From the NCBI RefSeq assembly GCF_003008615.1, contig NZ_CP027657.1:4588001-4652000 (forward strand): a stretch of DNA of 64,000 bases, in the 5' to 3' direction. Positions within the stretch are counted from its first letter, which is position 1. The number at the start of each line of letters is the position of its first letter. A model generated the notes under the pieces. The model saw only the letters and a program-made list of their open reading frames with translations, was not told the origin of the DNA and ran no database searches. The position numbers and the translations under genes are program-made. Source of the DNA: Pseudomonas mendocina (GTDB lineage: Bacteria; Pseudomonadota; Gammaproteobacteria; Pseudomonadales; Pseudomonadaceae). Shown here piece after piece: positions 38,729 to 47,798 of this stretch.

Positions 38729-39406
38729 TCAGGGCGCGTAGTAATAGCCGCGGCTGCGCAGGGCGAGGATGCGTGGACGACCGTCAGGATGCGGGCCGAG
38801 CTTCTTGCGCAGGTTGCTGACATGCATGTCCAGGCTGCGGTCATAGAGTGTCAGCTTGCGGCCCAGAGCCAGTTGCGCCAGTTCCTGCTTGTCCAGTGGT
38901 TCGCCGGGCTGGCGTAGCAAGGCTTCGAGCAGGCGGCTCTCGGAAATGGTCAGCGGGATGTCATGTTCGCCGATGCTGACCACTCCGCGGTTGGGGCTGA
39001 AGCTCAGGTCGCCCAGTTCCAGCTGGCTGCTGATTGGTGCTGGTGCGGTGCGGCGCAATACGGCGCGCAGGCGTGCGGTCAGCTCGCGCGGATCGCAGGG
39101 CTTGGCCAGGTAATCGTCGGCGCCGAGTTCCAGGCCGAGAATACGATCCAGTGGTTCGCCGCGCGCCGAAAGCATCAGCACAGGGAGTTCCGGATGTTCG
39201 TTGCGCAGTTGCTTGAGCAGCTCCAGACCGCTGCCATCGGGCAGCATCACATCCAGTACCACGGCATCCGGTGCCTGCGTGGCGAGGGTCTGGCGGGCAC
39301 TGCCGGCCTCATGACAAGCTGTGACCTGAAACCCTTCCTGGGTCAGCCAACTGGCCAGCAGTTCGCACAGCTCCTGGTCGTCATCGATCAGCAGTAAACG
39401 GCTCAT
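38729..39406 (-). CDS. cpxR: CpxR OmpR-family response regulator
   Basis: 225 aa. The receiver domain has the acidic pocket (LIDDDQE), phospho-acceptor Asp in VLDVMLPDGSG, and Lys in YLAKPCDPREL. A C-terminal OmpR winged helix (LTISESRLLEALLRQPGEPL ... VSNLRKKLGP) completes it. The ATG gives MSRLLLIDDD. It starts 4 bases after the upstream membrane-protein gene, so that gene is probably part of the operon. Confidence 0.92.
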   Translation of the reverse strand: MSRLLLIDDDQELCELLASWLTQEGFQVTACHEAGSARQTLATQAPDAVVLDVMLPDGSGLELLKQLRNEHPELPVLMLSARGEPLDRILGLELGADDYLAKPCDPRELTARLRAVLRRTAPAPISSQLELGDLSFSPNRGVVSIGEHDIPLTISESRLLEALLRQPGEPLDKQELAQLALGRKLTLYDRSLDMHVSNLRKKLGPHPDGRPRILALRSRGYYYAP

Positions 39407-39410
39407 TGGC

Positions 39411-39791
39411 TCAGTTGATCCACTCGCGACGGGTTTTGCGCCGGCCGCGCAGTACAGCGCCAACCAGCACGGAAATCAGGCTGAGGCCGGCACCGAGGGC
39501 GAACCAGGTCTGCTCCTCGCTGAGCAGTCTTGGTTGGGCCTGGGCCTGGCTCTCCTTGAGTTGCAGGCGCAGGCGTTGGTTTTCCTGGCGCAGACGCTGC
39601 AATTGCACGGCGCTATTGGCTTGCTGCTCGCTGCGCAATTGCTCGCTTTGCTCCAGGCGCTGTTGCAGCACTTCGCTCTGCGCCGTTGTTGCGGCCTCCG
39701 TGGTAGAGGGGGGCGTGGCATCTTCCTCGGCCTGCGCAAGTGCACAGGTCAACAGCAGGGTGACCAGCAGGGGCAGCGGGATCGGGCGCAT
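39411..39791 (-). CDS. Small exported coiled-coil membrane protein
   Basis: 126 aa. A signal peptide (about 1-20, ending AQAEE) precedes a Gln/Leu/Arg-rich coiled coil (about 35-85), one TM helix (about 93-112, ALGAGLSLISVLVGAVL) and a basic tail (RGRRKTRREW). The topology resembles YgiM/SH3-type proteins without the SH3 domain. The function is not recognised. It is tightly linked to cpxR downstream (4-base gap), which suggests an envelope-stress connection. Confidence 0.78.
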   Translation of the reverse strand: MRPIPLPLLVTLLLTCALAQAEEDATPPSTTEAATTAQSEVLQQRLEQSEQLRSEQQANSAVQLQRLRQENQRLRLQLKESQAQAQPRLLSEEQTWFALGAGLSLISVLVGAVLRGRRKTRREWIN

Positions 39792-39828
39792 CGCGATTCC
39801 TTGTATGCGAAAGCAGCTTGGGCTGGGA

Positions 39829-40128
39829 TCAGGGGAAGACTTTCTTGAAGGGCTTGACGATGACACTGGCGTATACGCCAGCCGCGCGATAAGGATCGGC
39901 ATCGGCCCAGGCTTGCGCGGCTTCCAGCGAGTCGAATTCAGCGACGATCAGGCTGCCGCTGAAGCCTGCTGGGCCTGGGTCATTGCTGTCGATTGCCGGG
40001 TGTGGGCCGGCCACTACGACGCGACCTTCCTGCTTGAGCTGCTCAAGACGCGCGAGGTGAGCCGGGCGCGCGGCCAGACGGTTTTCCAGGGAATTTTCGA
40101 CGTCGGTGGCGATGATGGCGTAGAGCAT
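39829..40128 (-). CDS. YciI-family protein
   Basis: 99 aa ferredoxin-like fold. It opens with [21 protein letters not shown], has the conserved His in AGPHPAIDS, and the family block [21 protein letters not shown]. The ATG is preceded by AAGGACTGAG. Related proteins are dehydrochlorinase-like or of unknown role. It is upstream of the small membrane protein gene on the same strand, 37 bases apart. Confidence 0.9.
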   Translation of the reverse strand: MLYAIIATDVENSLENRLAARPAHLARLEQLKQEGRVVVAGPHPAIDSNDPGPAGFSGSLIVAEFDSLEAAQAWADADPYRAAGVYASVIVKPFKKVFP

Positions 40129-40247
40129 CTCAGTCCTTATTTGGATCGACCTAGGGAGGGAAGGGCAAGCATTTATGCCAGACAACGGCAGCTAGAAGAC
40201 GGATGTGGGGCATAATAACAAACATCAATCTCAACGAAAGCGCCGCC

Positions 40248-41114
40248 ATGATTGTCGATCTGCACTGCCACAGCACCGCCTCCGATGGCGCCCTGGCCCC
40301 CTCCGTACTGGTGGCTCGGGCGCATGCGCGTGGCGTGCGGTTGCTGGCGTTGACCGATCACGACACCCTCGAAGGTCTCGAAGAGGCACGTAGAGCAGCG
40401 GCAGCGTTGGACATGCAACTGGTCAATGGCATCGAGCTGTCATGCACCTGGGGCGGGGCGACCATTCACGTGCTGGGCTATGCCTTCGAGCGTGAGGCGC
40501 TGGCGTTGCGCCAGGCCATCGAGGCTTTGCACCATGGTCGCTGGCAGCGCGCCGAGGAAATTGACCGGCGTCTGGCCGCCAAGGGTATGCCGGGTGCATT
40601 GGATGGCGCCCGTGCGATTCAGCGCGAGCTGGGCGATAGCGGCAACGCGCCGGCACGACCGCATTTTGCCGAATTCATGGTGCGCGCAGGGTTCGTGCGC
40701 GACCGTGCCGAAGCCTTCCGCAAGTGGCTGGGCTCGGGCAAGTTGGGCGATGTCAAACAGCATTGGCCTGCTCTCGAAGAGACCGTCGACACCTTGCGGG
40801 CCGCTAACGCCTGGATCAGCCTGGCACATCCGTGGCAGTACGACTTTACTCGCAGTAAGCGTCGGCGTTTGGTGGCCGATTTTGCCGCGGCAGGTGGGCA
40901 TGCCCTGGAAGTGGTCAACGGCATGCAACCGGCCGAGCAGGTCGGCGGTCTGGCGATTCTGGCGCGTGAATTCGGCTTGATGGCCAGTGTCGGCAGCGAT
41001 TTTCATGCGCCGGGTGACTGGTCCGAACTGGGCATGTATCGCCCGCTACCCGATGACCTAACAGCGCTCTGGGAGCGCTTCGACCATGTACAGTCATCCG
41101 CTGTCACCCCATGA
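40248..41114 (+). CDS. rnm: PHP-domain 5'-3' exoribonuclease / nucleotidase (YciV, RNase AM)
   Basis: 288 aa PHP hydrolase. Metal-binding motifs are visible: DLHCHSTASDG, LTDHDTLEG, NGIELSC, RPHFAEFMV, SLAHPWQY and GSDFHAPG. In E. coli this protein trims 5' ends of rRNA and acts on short oligonucleotides or nucleoside 3',5'-bisphosphates. The ATG lies inside CGCCGCCATG, and CATAAT at 40211 may be a -10 element. It is the first gene of a run extending to rluB. Confidence 0.9.
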   Translation: MIVDLHCHSTASDGALAPSVLVARAHARGVRLLALTDHDTLEGLEEARRAAAALDMQLVNGIELSCTWGGATIHVLGYAFEREALALRQAIEALHHGRWQRAEEIDRRLAAKGMPGALDGARAIQRELGDSGNAPARPHFAEFMVRAGFVRDRAEAFRKWLGSGKLGDVKQHWPALEETVDTLRAANAWISLAHPWQYDFTRSKRRRLVADFAAAGGHALEVVNGMQPAEQVGGLAILAREFGLMASVGSDFHAPGDWSELGMYRPLPDDLTALWERFDHVQSSAVTP

Positions 41115-41127
41115 GCAGGGAGCAAGT

Positions 41128-41757
41128 GTGAGTCAATTCTTCCAGGTTCACCCGGAGAACCCCCAGGCTCGCCTGATAAAACAGGCGGTAGAGATCATTC
41201 GTAGCGGCGGCGTGGTGGTCTATCCCACCGATTCGTCCTACGCGCTGGGCTGCATGATCGGCGACAAGAATGCGGTGGAACGCATTCGGCGCCTGCGTCA
41301 GCTCGACGACAAGCACAACTTCACCCTGGTCTGCCGTGATCTGTCGCAGATCGGTCTGTTCGCCAAGGTCGATACCGCGGCCTTCCGTTTGCTGAAGAAC
41401 CATACGCCAGGCCCCTACACCTTCATTCTCAATGCCACGCGCGAAGTGCCGCGCATGCTCTTGCATCCCAAGCGCCGCACCATCGGCATTCGTGTGCCGA
41501 GCCATCCCATCGCTCTGGCGTTGCTGGAGCAATTGGGCGAGCCGCTGATGAGCGTCAGCCTGATTTTGCCGGGTGACGATCTGCCGCTTTCCGACCCGTA
41601 CGAGATGCGTCAGATGCTCGAGCACCAGGTCGATCTGATCATCGACGGCGGCTTTGGCGGGTTGGAGGCCTCCACCGTGGTCAATCTGGCAGACGATTCG
41701 CCGGAGATCATCCGGGTCGGTTGTGGCGACCCGTCGCCATTCGAAGGTGATGAGTGA
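41128..41757 (+). CDS. yciO: YciO, Sua5/YrdC-family protein
   Basis: 209 aa with the YrdC fold: GGVVVYPTDSSYALGC, the basic RLRQLDDKHNFTLVC strand, GPYTFILNATREVPR, TIGIRVPSHPIA, and a C-terminal STVVNL. Sua5/TsaC enzymes make threonylcarbamoyl-AMP for tRNA t6A; YciO is a paralogue with weaker or uncertain activity. The GTG start is preceded by AGGGAG, 13 bases after the rnm stop. Confidence 0.9.
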   Translation: MSQFFQVHPENPQARLIKQAVEIIRSGGVVVYPTDSSYALGCMIGDKNAVERIRRLRQLDDKHNFTLVCRDLSQIGLFAKVDTAAFRLLKNHTPGPYTFILNATREVPRMLLHPKRRTIGIRVPSHPIALALLEQLGEPLMSVSLILPGDDLPLSDPYEMRQMLEHQVDLIIDGGFGGLEASTVVNLADDSPEIIRVGCGDPSPFEGDE

Positions 41758-41788
41758 TGGTTCGCCTCTCTGTCCGAGGCCGTAGGCA

Positions 41789-42613
41789 ATGAGCGAGAAC
41801 CTTGTGGCGGCCGTAGACAGCCAGGCCGGCGCGCAGCAGGAGCTGCCGTTCGCTCTGGTCTATGGTGAGGCTGTTACCGAGCTGCCACTGGATCTGTACA
41901 TCCCGCCGGATGCGCTGGAGGTGTTTCTCGAAGCCTTCGAAGGGCCGCTCGACCTGCTGCTGTACCTGATCCGCAAGCAGAACATCGACATTCTCGACAT
42001 CCCCGTGGCGGAAATTACCCGTCAGTACATGGGCTACGTCGAACTGATGCATACGGTGCGTCTGGAGCTGGCTGCCGAGTACCTGGTGATGGCGGCCATG
42101 CTCGCCGAGATCAAGTCGCGCATGCTGCTGCCGCGTTCGAGCGAGGCGGAAGAGGAAGAGGACGACCCGCGCGCCGAACTGATTCGCCGTTTGCAGGAGT
42201 ATGAGCGTTTCAAGGCTGCTGCCGAAGGCCTGGACGAATTGCCACGTGTGGGCCGCGATGTCACGGTGCCGCGCCTGGACGCGCCGGAGGCGCGTGCGCG
42301 CAAGCTGCTGCCGGATGTCAGTCTGGAAGAGGTGCTGCTGTCGATGGCCGAGGTGCTGCGCCGCGCCGACATGTTCGAGAGCCACCAGGTCACCCGTGAA
42401 GCGCTGTCGACCCGCGAACGCATGAGCGAAGTGCTCGAACGTCTCAAGGGCGGTGCTTTCGTGCCTTTCATCGAACTGTTCGGTGCCGATGAAGGGCGCT
42501 TGGGCGTGGTGGTGACCTTCATGGCCGTGCTCGAATTGATCAAGGAATCTCTGGTCGAGCTGGTGCAAAATGAGCCCTTCGCCGCCATCCACGTCCGAGC
42601 CCGTGCTGAATGA
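41789..42613 (+). CDS. scpA: Segregation and condensation protein A
   Basis: 274 aa kleisin. The N-terminal block FEGPLDLLLYLIRKQNIDILDIPVAEITRQYMGYV is the SMC-neck-binding signature, and the middle is acidic (EEEEDDPRAEL). The C-terminal winged helix (VVVTFMAVLELIKESLVEL) contacts the SMC head. It bridges the SMC dimer and its stop overlaps scpB (ATGA). No smc gene is in the window. Confidence 0.94.
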   Translation: MSENLVAAVDSQAGAQQELPFALVYGEAVTELPLDLYIPPDALEVFLEAFEGPLDLLLYLIRKQNIDILDIPVAEITRQYMGYVELMHTVRLELAAEYLVMAAMLAEIKSRMLLPRSSEAEEEEDDPRAELIRRLQEYERFKAAAEGLDELPRVGRDVTVPRLDAPEARARKLLPDVSLEEVLLSMAEVLRRADMFESHQVTREALSTRERMSEVLERLKGGAFVPFIELFGADEGRLGVVVTFMAVLELIKESLVELVQNEPFAAIHVRARAE

Positions 42614-43401
42614 ACCTGACCGATCCCCGCGAGCTGGCCCAACTGCTCGAAGCCTTTCTTCTTGCGTCCGGCAAGCCGCAGTCCCTGGAGCGCCTCTTCG
42701 AACTTTTCGAGGAAGGGGAGCGGCCGGAACCCGAGCAGTTCAAGGAGGCGTTGGACGTTCTGCGTCAGTCCTGCGAGGGCCGCGCTTTTGAATTGAAGGA
42801 AGTCGCCTCCGGCTATCGTCTGCAAGTGCGCGAGCGTTTCGCACCCTGGGTCGGCCGGCTGTGGGAGGAGCGCCCGCAACGCTACTCGCGTGCGCTGCTG
42901 GAGACGCTGGCGCTGATCGCCTATCGCCAGCCCATCACCCGCGGTGAAATCGAAGATGTGCGTGGTGTGGCGGTCAACAGCAACATCACCAAGACCCTGC
43001 TCGAGCGCGAGTGGATTCGGGTAGTGGGTTATCGCGACGTGCCCGGCCGTCCGGCGATGTTCGCCACCACCAAGGGCTTTCTCGACCATTTCAATCTCAA
43101 GAGCCTCGATGAATTGCCGCCATTGGCTGCTCTGCGGGAGCTGGAGCCGGAACCCGAGTTGGCGCTGGACGACGATGCCGAGGTGCCGGCGGGATTGCAG
43201 GCGAGGGCCGATCTGGTTTTGCAGGAAGACGGCGAGCCGGCCGAGCCTCGCGAAGAAACCAGCTTCCGCAGCCTGCTGGCCGAGCTGGACACCATGGAAC
43301 AGGGGCTCAAGACCGATTTCGACGATCTGCGCCTGGCGGACGATGAAGACGAGTCCGTGGCCAACACGGCCGATCTGGATGACGACGAAACGTTGCATTG
43401 A
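42610..43401 (+). CDS. scpB: Segregation and condensation protein B
   Basis: 263 aa with tandem winged helices (residues 1-170; LETLALIAYRQPITRGEIEDVRGV and GRPAMFATTKGFLDHF are diagnostic). A long acidic C-terminal tail (about 185-263) is richer in D/E than in Bacillus ScpB. It binds ScpA as a dimer and is translationally coupled to it. Confidence 0.94.
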   Translation: MNLTDPRELAQLLEAFLLASGKPQSLERLFELFEEGERPEPEQFKEALDVLRQSCEGRAFELKEVASGYRLQVRERFAPWVGRLWEERPQRYSRALLETLALIAYRQPITRGEIEDVRGVAVNSNITKTLLEREWIRVVGYRDVPGRPAMFATTKGFLDHFNLKSLDELPPLAALRELEPEPELALDDDAEVPAGLQARADLVLQEDGEPAEPREETSFRSLLAELDTMEQGLKTDFDDLRLADDEDESVANTADLDDDETLH

Positions 43402-43497
43402 GATCGTTTAAGCCGTTCATCGAATACTTCAATCTCGCCCTCGGCCGCCAGGCCTCTATTCTTGCGCCCATCCGATACTTCCTGTCGAGGCGGTTCA

Positions 43498-43680
43498 ATG
43501 AGCAAGAATCCCTGCATCAAGGTCTGCGAGTTCGAGCGGGACATTTGCCTGGGCTGTGGTCGCAGTCGTCAGGAAATCAAAGGCTGGAAGCGCCTGGACA
43601 AGAGTGAGCGCCGGGTCTTGCTGGCCGAGGCCGATATGCGCCTGCTGGTGCTGGAGGCGACTGGCCGCCGCAAGCGCTAG
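43498..43680 (+). CDS. DUF1289 small Cys-rich protein
   Basis: 60 aa. The conserved CxxxC...CxGCxR pattern is present (NPCIKVCEFE, ICLGCGRSRQEI), followed by GWKRLDKSERR. It is probably a metal- or Fe-S-binding protein of unknown function. The ATG gives the family start MSKNPCIKVC; longer upstream frames are not supported. Confidence 0.88.
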   Translation: MSKNPCIKVCEFERDICLGCGRSRQEIKGWKRLDKSERRVLLAEADMRLLVLEATGRRKR

Positions 43681-43897
43681 GCGTATGCCCGCACTGCTTG
43701 CAGGCGTCGTGCTCTGCGGTGAATGCCAGCGATTGCCCAATACCAAGCACTACTACAAAGCTCCTCCTGTGAGCTGCGGTTCAACGGGATACTCGACTGT
43801 GCGTGCGCAAGCGTCAGTATCGTCTACCCTAAGGGCTTTGCAGCGCGTATGATGCGCGCCCTTCGATCATCCACTACTACACCGGGAGGTGCCTTTG

Positions 43898-45055
43898 ATG
43901 ACTGAGCACGAACAACCACGCCCTGCAGGCGAGAAACTGCAGAAAGTCCTGGCCCGTATGGGTCTTGCCTCGCGTCGCGAGATCGAGACCTGGATCGGCG
44001 AAGGCCGCGTCAAGGTCAATGGCGTAGCCGCCACGCTCGGCCAGCGCGTCGATAGTCATGACGCCATTGCCCTTGATGGCCGCCTGCTCAAGCGCGAAGA
44101 GATCGCCGGCTCGGTACGCCGTGTGCTGATATACAACAAGCCGGATGGTGAGATCTGCACCCGTGACGATCCGGAAGGCCGTCCTACCGTATTCGACCGT
44201 TTGCCGCGCCCTAAAGAAGGACGCTGGATCAATATCGGCCGCCTCGACATCAACACCACCGGCTTGCTGCTGTTCACCACCGATGGTGAGTTGGCCAACC
44301 GCCTGATGCACCCGTCCTACCAGATGGATCGTGAGTACGCCGTGCGTGTGCGCGGTGAAGTCACCGAAGAAATGCTGGAGAACCTCAAGACCGGGGTCAT
44401 GCTCGAAGACGGTCCGGCCAAGTTCACCGACATCAAGGAAGCACCAGGCGGTGAAGGCTTCAACCACTGGTACCACTGCGTGGTGATGGAAGGGCGTAAC
44501 CGCGAAGTTCGTCGTCTGTGGGAGTCCCAGGGGCTGGTTGTCAGCCGCCTGAAGCGCGTGCGCTTCGGTCCGGTATTCCTGACCTCCGATCTGACCATGG
44601 GCCGCTGGCGTGAGATGGATCAGCGCGAAGTGGACATTCTCAGTGCTGAAGTCGGCCTGACGCCGCAGGCACTGCCAGCGATGAAGGAAAAGACCCGCGA
44701 GAAGCTCGACCGCTTGCAGCGCAAGTCGGCCAAGCCGGTGGAAGTGCGTGGCAAGCGCGTACTGCGTCCGGCAAAGGATGAGGCGGCTGCAGAGGGCTCC
44801 CGTCCGAGTCGTGCGCCACGTCGTGACGAGGGTGAGCAGCGCACGCCGCGTGCACCGCGCAAAGAGGGTGGCGAGCGTCGGGAAAATGGCCGTGGCACGC
44901 CGGTCGCCGAGCGTCCGAGTGATGTGAAGAAGCGTCAGCCGCGTCCGGCGGTCGAGCTGGCTGACCGTCCGGCCCGCAAACCGCGTCCGGCCTCGCCAAG
45001 CAAGCGTCCGCCTGCTGGTGACGGCCAGCGTCCGGGTTTCGGACGTAAACGCTGA
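43898..45055 (+). CDS. rluB: 23S rRNA pseudouridine(2605) synthase RluB
   Basis: 385 aa. An S4 RNA-binding domain (residues 12-60; [20 protein letters not shown]) precedes the RsuA/RluB catalytic domain with active-site Asp in [14 protein letters not shown]. The C-terminal RluB signature is [22 protein letters not shown] long basic low-complexity tail (about 275-385, rich in R/P/K/E) extends beyond the E. coli protein, as in other pseudomonads. The ATG follows GGGAGG. Confidence 0.93.
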   Translation: MTEHEQPRPAGEKLQKVLARMGLASRREIETWIGEGRVKVNGVAATLGQRVDSHDAIALDGRLLKREEIAGSVRRVLIYNKPDGEICTRDDPEGRPTVFDRLPRPKEGRWINIGRLDINTTGLLLFTTDGELANRLMHPSYQMDREYAVRVRGEVTEEMLENLKTGVMLEDGPAKFTDIKEAPGGEGFNHWYHCVVMEGRNREVRRLWESQGLVVSRLKRVRFGPVFLTSDLTMGRWREMDQREVDILSAEVGLTPQALPAMKEKTREKLDRLQRKSAKPVEVRGKRVLRPAKDEAAAEGSRPSRAPRRDEGEQRTPRAPRKEGGERRENGRGTPVAERPSDVKKRQPRPAVELADRPARKPRPASPSKRPPAGDGQRPGFGRKR

Positions 45056-45062
45056 TCGACGA

Positions 45063-45090
45063 AAAAAGGGACTCTGCGGAGTCCCTTTTT
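45063..45090. terminator. Bidirectional terminator between rluB and a diguanylate cyclase gene
   Basis: A-tract, stem GGGACTC-TGCG-GAGTCCC, T-tract. The symmetric A and T runs serve both convergent genes. Confidence 0.92.
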
Positions 45091-45132
45091 CATTCTGGCC
45101 CGGATTTCATTCGGCAGACGAAAAGCCGTCTC

Positions 45133-46059
45133 TCAGCCCGCCATGGACAGGCGGTTGCGGCCCTCGCGCTTGGCGACATACAAGGCGCTATCGGCGCGGC
45201 GTAGCAGGCTTTCGGCGGATTCACCCGGCAGCAGGCTGGAGCAGCCGAGGCTGATCGAAACATCGATTGGGCGGCCGGCATCCAGGCATTGCAGTTCCAT
45301 CACGGCAAAACGCAGGCGTTCGCCTACCAGGGCGGCGCCTTCGCGATTGGTGCCGGAGAGGATCACCAGAAACTCCTCACCGCCATAGCGGAACACCATG
45401 TCGATGTTGCGCAACTGGCTCTTGAGGGTCTGAGCGACGGCTTTCAGCACTTCATCGCCCAGTGCATGGCCGTGGTTGTCATTGATCGTCTTGAAGTGAT
45501 CGATGTCCAGCATCAGCATGGATAGCGGTTGCAAGTTGCGGCGGGCCAGATCCACCTCGCGTTGCAACACCTGATCCATGGCGATGCGGTTGCCGGTGTC
45601 GGTCAGTGGGTCGCGCAGGGCGCTTTGCAGGGCGGTGCGGTAGAGCAGGGCGTTGCGCAGTGGAAACAGCAGGCTGGCCAGCAGCGACTCCAGCTGCATC
45701 AGCTCTTCTTCGGCAAAGCGCTGCTTGCGACGGAAGATCAGTTCGCCCAGGTATTCTCCTTCGTGGCTCAGACGGTAGCCGGCCGAGTGTGGTGCCCGAT
45801 CGCCCAGTTCCAGGCGCAGGTCGTGGGACGGGTGCTGGAAGGCCAGGGCATCGAGAGGCACCAGGCGCTGCACCTCGCGGAAGAACAGACCGAGAATGCG
45901 TTCGACATCCAGGCTGGTTTGCAATTGCAGGCTCAGTTGATGACGCAGCTCCACCAGACTAGCCGGCTTTAGCGGCAGACTGCGACTGCCAGTAAAGCCA
46001 AGGCGCTGCAGTTTGGCGGCGTCGAAATCGATGGTGTTGGATTGGCTGGGGGGAACCAT
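45133..46059 (-). CDS. Soluble diguanylate cyclase with GAF-like sensor
   Basis: 308 aa without TM helices. The N-terminal half (residues 40-135) resembles a GAF sensor (SLDVERILGLFFREVQRLVPLDAL). The GGDEF domain shows DPLTDTGNR and LDIDHFKTINDNHGH, active site GGEEF near residue 225, and I-site RNID five residues before it. It should be active and product-inhibited. The neighbourhood (yciK-mupP-ubiG upstream, rluB downstream) resembles P. aeruginosa PA3177 as I recall it. Confidence 0.88.
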   Translation of the reverse strand: MVPPSQSNTIDFDAAKLQRLGFTGSRSLPLKPASLVELRHQLSLQLQTSLDVERILGLFFREVQRLVPLDALAFQHPSHDLRLELGDRAPHSAGYRLSHEGEYLGELIFRRKQRFAEEELMQLESLLASLLFPLRNALLYRTALQSALRDPLTDTGNRIAMDQVLQREVDLARRNLQPLSMLMLDIDHFKTINDNHGHALGDEVLKAVAQTLKSQLRNIDMVFRYGGEEFLVILSGTNREGAALVGERLRFAVMELQCLDAGRPIDVSISLGCSSLLPGESAESLLRRADSALYVAKREGRNRLSMAG

Positions 46060-46267
46060 GGAGCTGAACCTCTGGCGCGATGGTGCGACGAGAGGGTTAG
46101 AGCGAATTTCATGCCAGCTGGTTCAGGATTGATGAAAATCCTTTTATTTCAGTGGCTTGGGTGTTTCTTTGGCTGGCAAGTGGCAGGCTTTTGCCGGTTG
46201 TCTGACGGCAATACTGGCAATGTGCTGCCGCTTGGTGATGGGCGTGGCGGATTTCTGTCGCGGGCCA

Positions 46268-46286
46268 CCCGGCGCCTGGCGCCGGG
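46268..46286. terminator. GC-rich hairpin just after yciK (possible terminator)
   Basis: CCCGGCGCC-T-GGCGCCGGG, 9-bp arms, immediately downstream of the yciK stop on the minus strand. No T-tract follows, so termination is uncertain. Confidence 0.35.
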
Positions 46287-46295
46287 CGGGTGGTG

Positions 46296-47036
46296 TTACT
46301 GGGCGTCGAAAGCCTGGCCATTGACGCCGGCGCTGTCCGATCCCATCAGGTAGAGATAGACCGGCATGATGTCTTGCGGCAGCGGGCGAGTCGCCGGATT
46401 TTCCCCCGGATAGGCCTGGGCGCGCATGTCGGTGCGTGTGGCGCCAGGGTTGATGCTGTTGGCGCGTACGTTGCTGATGCCATCGAGTTCGTCGGCCATG
46501 ACTTGCATCAGGCCTTCGGTGGCGAACTTGGAGACGGCATAGGCGCCCCAATAGGCGCGGCCCTTGCGGCCGACGCTGCTGGAGGTGAAGACCACCGAGG
46601 CATCCTGGGACAGCTTGAGCAGCGGCAACAGGGTGCTGCTGAGCATGAACATGGCGTTGACGTTGACATGCATCACGCGCATGAAGTTGTCACCGGACAG
46701 CTGTTCCAGCGGTGTCCGTGGGCCGAGGATCGAGGCGTTGTGCAGCAGGCCGTCGAGGCGACCGAATTCGTTCTCGATCATCACCGCCAGTTCGTCGTAC
46801 TGATGCGGCAGGGCGGTTTCCAGGTTGAAGGGGATCACCACTGGCTGCGGATGGCCGGCGGCCTCGATCTCGTCGTAGACCTGGCTCAGGTTGGCCTCGG
46901 TCTTGCCCAGCAGCAGCACGGTGGCGCCGTGTGCGGCGAAGCTCTTGGCGGCTGCCGCGCCGATGCCGCGACCTGCGCCGGTGATCAGGATGACCCGATC
47001 CTTGAGCAGATCGGGGCGGGCGGTGTAGTCGAACAT
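46296..47036 (-). CDS. yciK: YciK-type short-chain dehydrogenase
   Basis: 246 aa SDR. The NAD(P) motif is TGAGRGIG (about residue 20), with HNASILGP in place of NNAG, catalytic Ser in FTSSSVGRKGRAYWGAY, and the YxxxK pair in YAVSKFA. The C-terminus is PGATRTDMRAQAYPGE. The substrate is unknown. It follows mupP by 85 bases in the order ubiG-mupP-yciK, which is conserved in pseudomonads. Confidence 0.9.
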   Translation of the reverse strand: MFDYTARPDLLKDRVILITGAGRGIGAAAAKSFAAHGATVLLLGKTEANLSQVYDEIEAAGHPQPVVIPFNLETALPHQYDELAVMIENEFGRLDGLLHNASILGPRTPLEQLSGDNFMRVMHVNVNAMFMLSSTLLPLLKLSQDASVVFTSSSVGRKGRAYWGAYAVSKFATEGLMQVMADELDGISNVRANSINPGATRTDMRAQAYPGENPATRPLPQDIMPVYLYLMGSDSAGVNGQAFDAQ

Positions 47037-47121
47037 GTGAGAATCCTTCGGAGAGCTCTAAGGGTAGGGCGGGGGACGCCCGCCAAATGGGGGAGTGGCG
47101 GGTTTCACACGCCCTGTGAGA

Positions 47122-47793
47122 TCAACAGCTGCAAATGGCGCGGTCGAGGACGGCACGCAGTTCCTGAGGGTGATCCACGACCACATCGGCGCCCCAGTTG
47201 CGTGGGTTGTCTTCGGGGTGGATATAGCCGTATGTCACTGCAGCAGTGCGGCAGCCAGCGGCTCGGCCAGATTCGATATCGCGCGCATCATCGCCGATGA
47301 ACAGCACTTCCTCCGGTTTGACGCCCATCTGCTGGCAGGCGAGCAGCAACATGTCCGGGGCCGGTTTGCTCTGCTCGACATGGTCAGGGCAGACCAGTAC
47401 CGCAGAGCGTTCTGCCAGCTTCAGGCGTTGCATGATCGGCTCGGCATAGCGCAGCGGCTTGTTGGTGGCAACGCCCCACAGCAGGCGCGCCTGCTCGATA
47501 TCGCTGAGCAGCTCTTCGATACCGTCGAACGGACGGGTCAGCACTGCGCAATGTTCCTGGTAGCGCTCGAGAAACTCCTGGCGCAGCGCCTCGAAGGCGG
47601 GCGAGTCCGGGGCTTCGTCGAACGCACAGCTGACCATGGCGCGCGCGCCACCGGAGACCTGGTCACGAATCACCTTGTCCGCCAGGGGCGGCAGACCACG
47701 CGCGGTGCGCATGGCCTGGGTGATGGCGATGAAGTCCGGCGCCGAGTCGAGCAGGGTGCCGTCCATGTCGAAAAGAACCGCTTTCAAACGCAT
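47122..47793 (-). CDS. mupP: MupP: MurNAc 6-phosphate phosphatase (Gph-like HAD)
   Basis: 223 aa HAD phosphatase. Motif I is [13 protein letters not shown], motif II is VATNKP, motif III Lys is in QSKPAPD, and motif IV is FIGDDARDI. By family alone it would be called phosphoglycolate phosphatase. The location between ubiG and yciK matches the Pseudomonas MupP shown to dephosphorylate MurNAc-6P in cell-wall recycling (AmgK/MurU route, linked to intrinsic fosfomycin resistance). The ATG at 47793 has AAGGAG 8 bases upstream, which overlaps the ubiG end; ubiG stops 5 bases before it. Confidence 0.88.
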   Translation of the reverse strand: MRLKAVLFDMDGTLLDSAPDFIAITQAMRTARGLPPLADKVIRDQVSGGARAMVSCAFDEAPDSPAFEALRQEFLERYQEHCAVLTRPFDGIEELLSDIEQARLLWGVATNKPLRYAEPIMQRLKLAERSAVLVCPDHVEQSKPAPDMLLLACQQMGVKPEEVLFIGDDARDIESGRAAGCRTAAVTYGYIHPEDNPRNWGADVVVDHPQELRAVLDRAICSC

Positions 47794-47798
47794 GCGTG

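Noticed and set aside
43681..43897. Possible small gene in the gap between the DUF1289 gene and rluB
   Set aside because: Only short frames without ribosome-binding sites; a TATGAT at 43853 lacks a matching -35.
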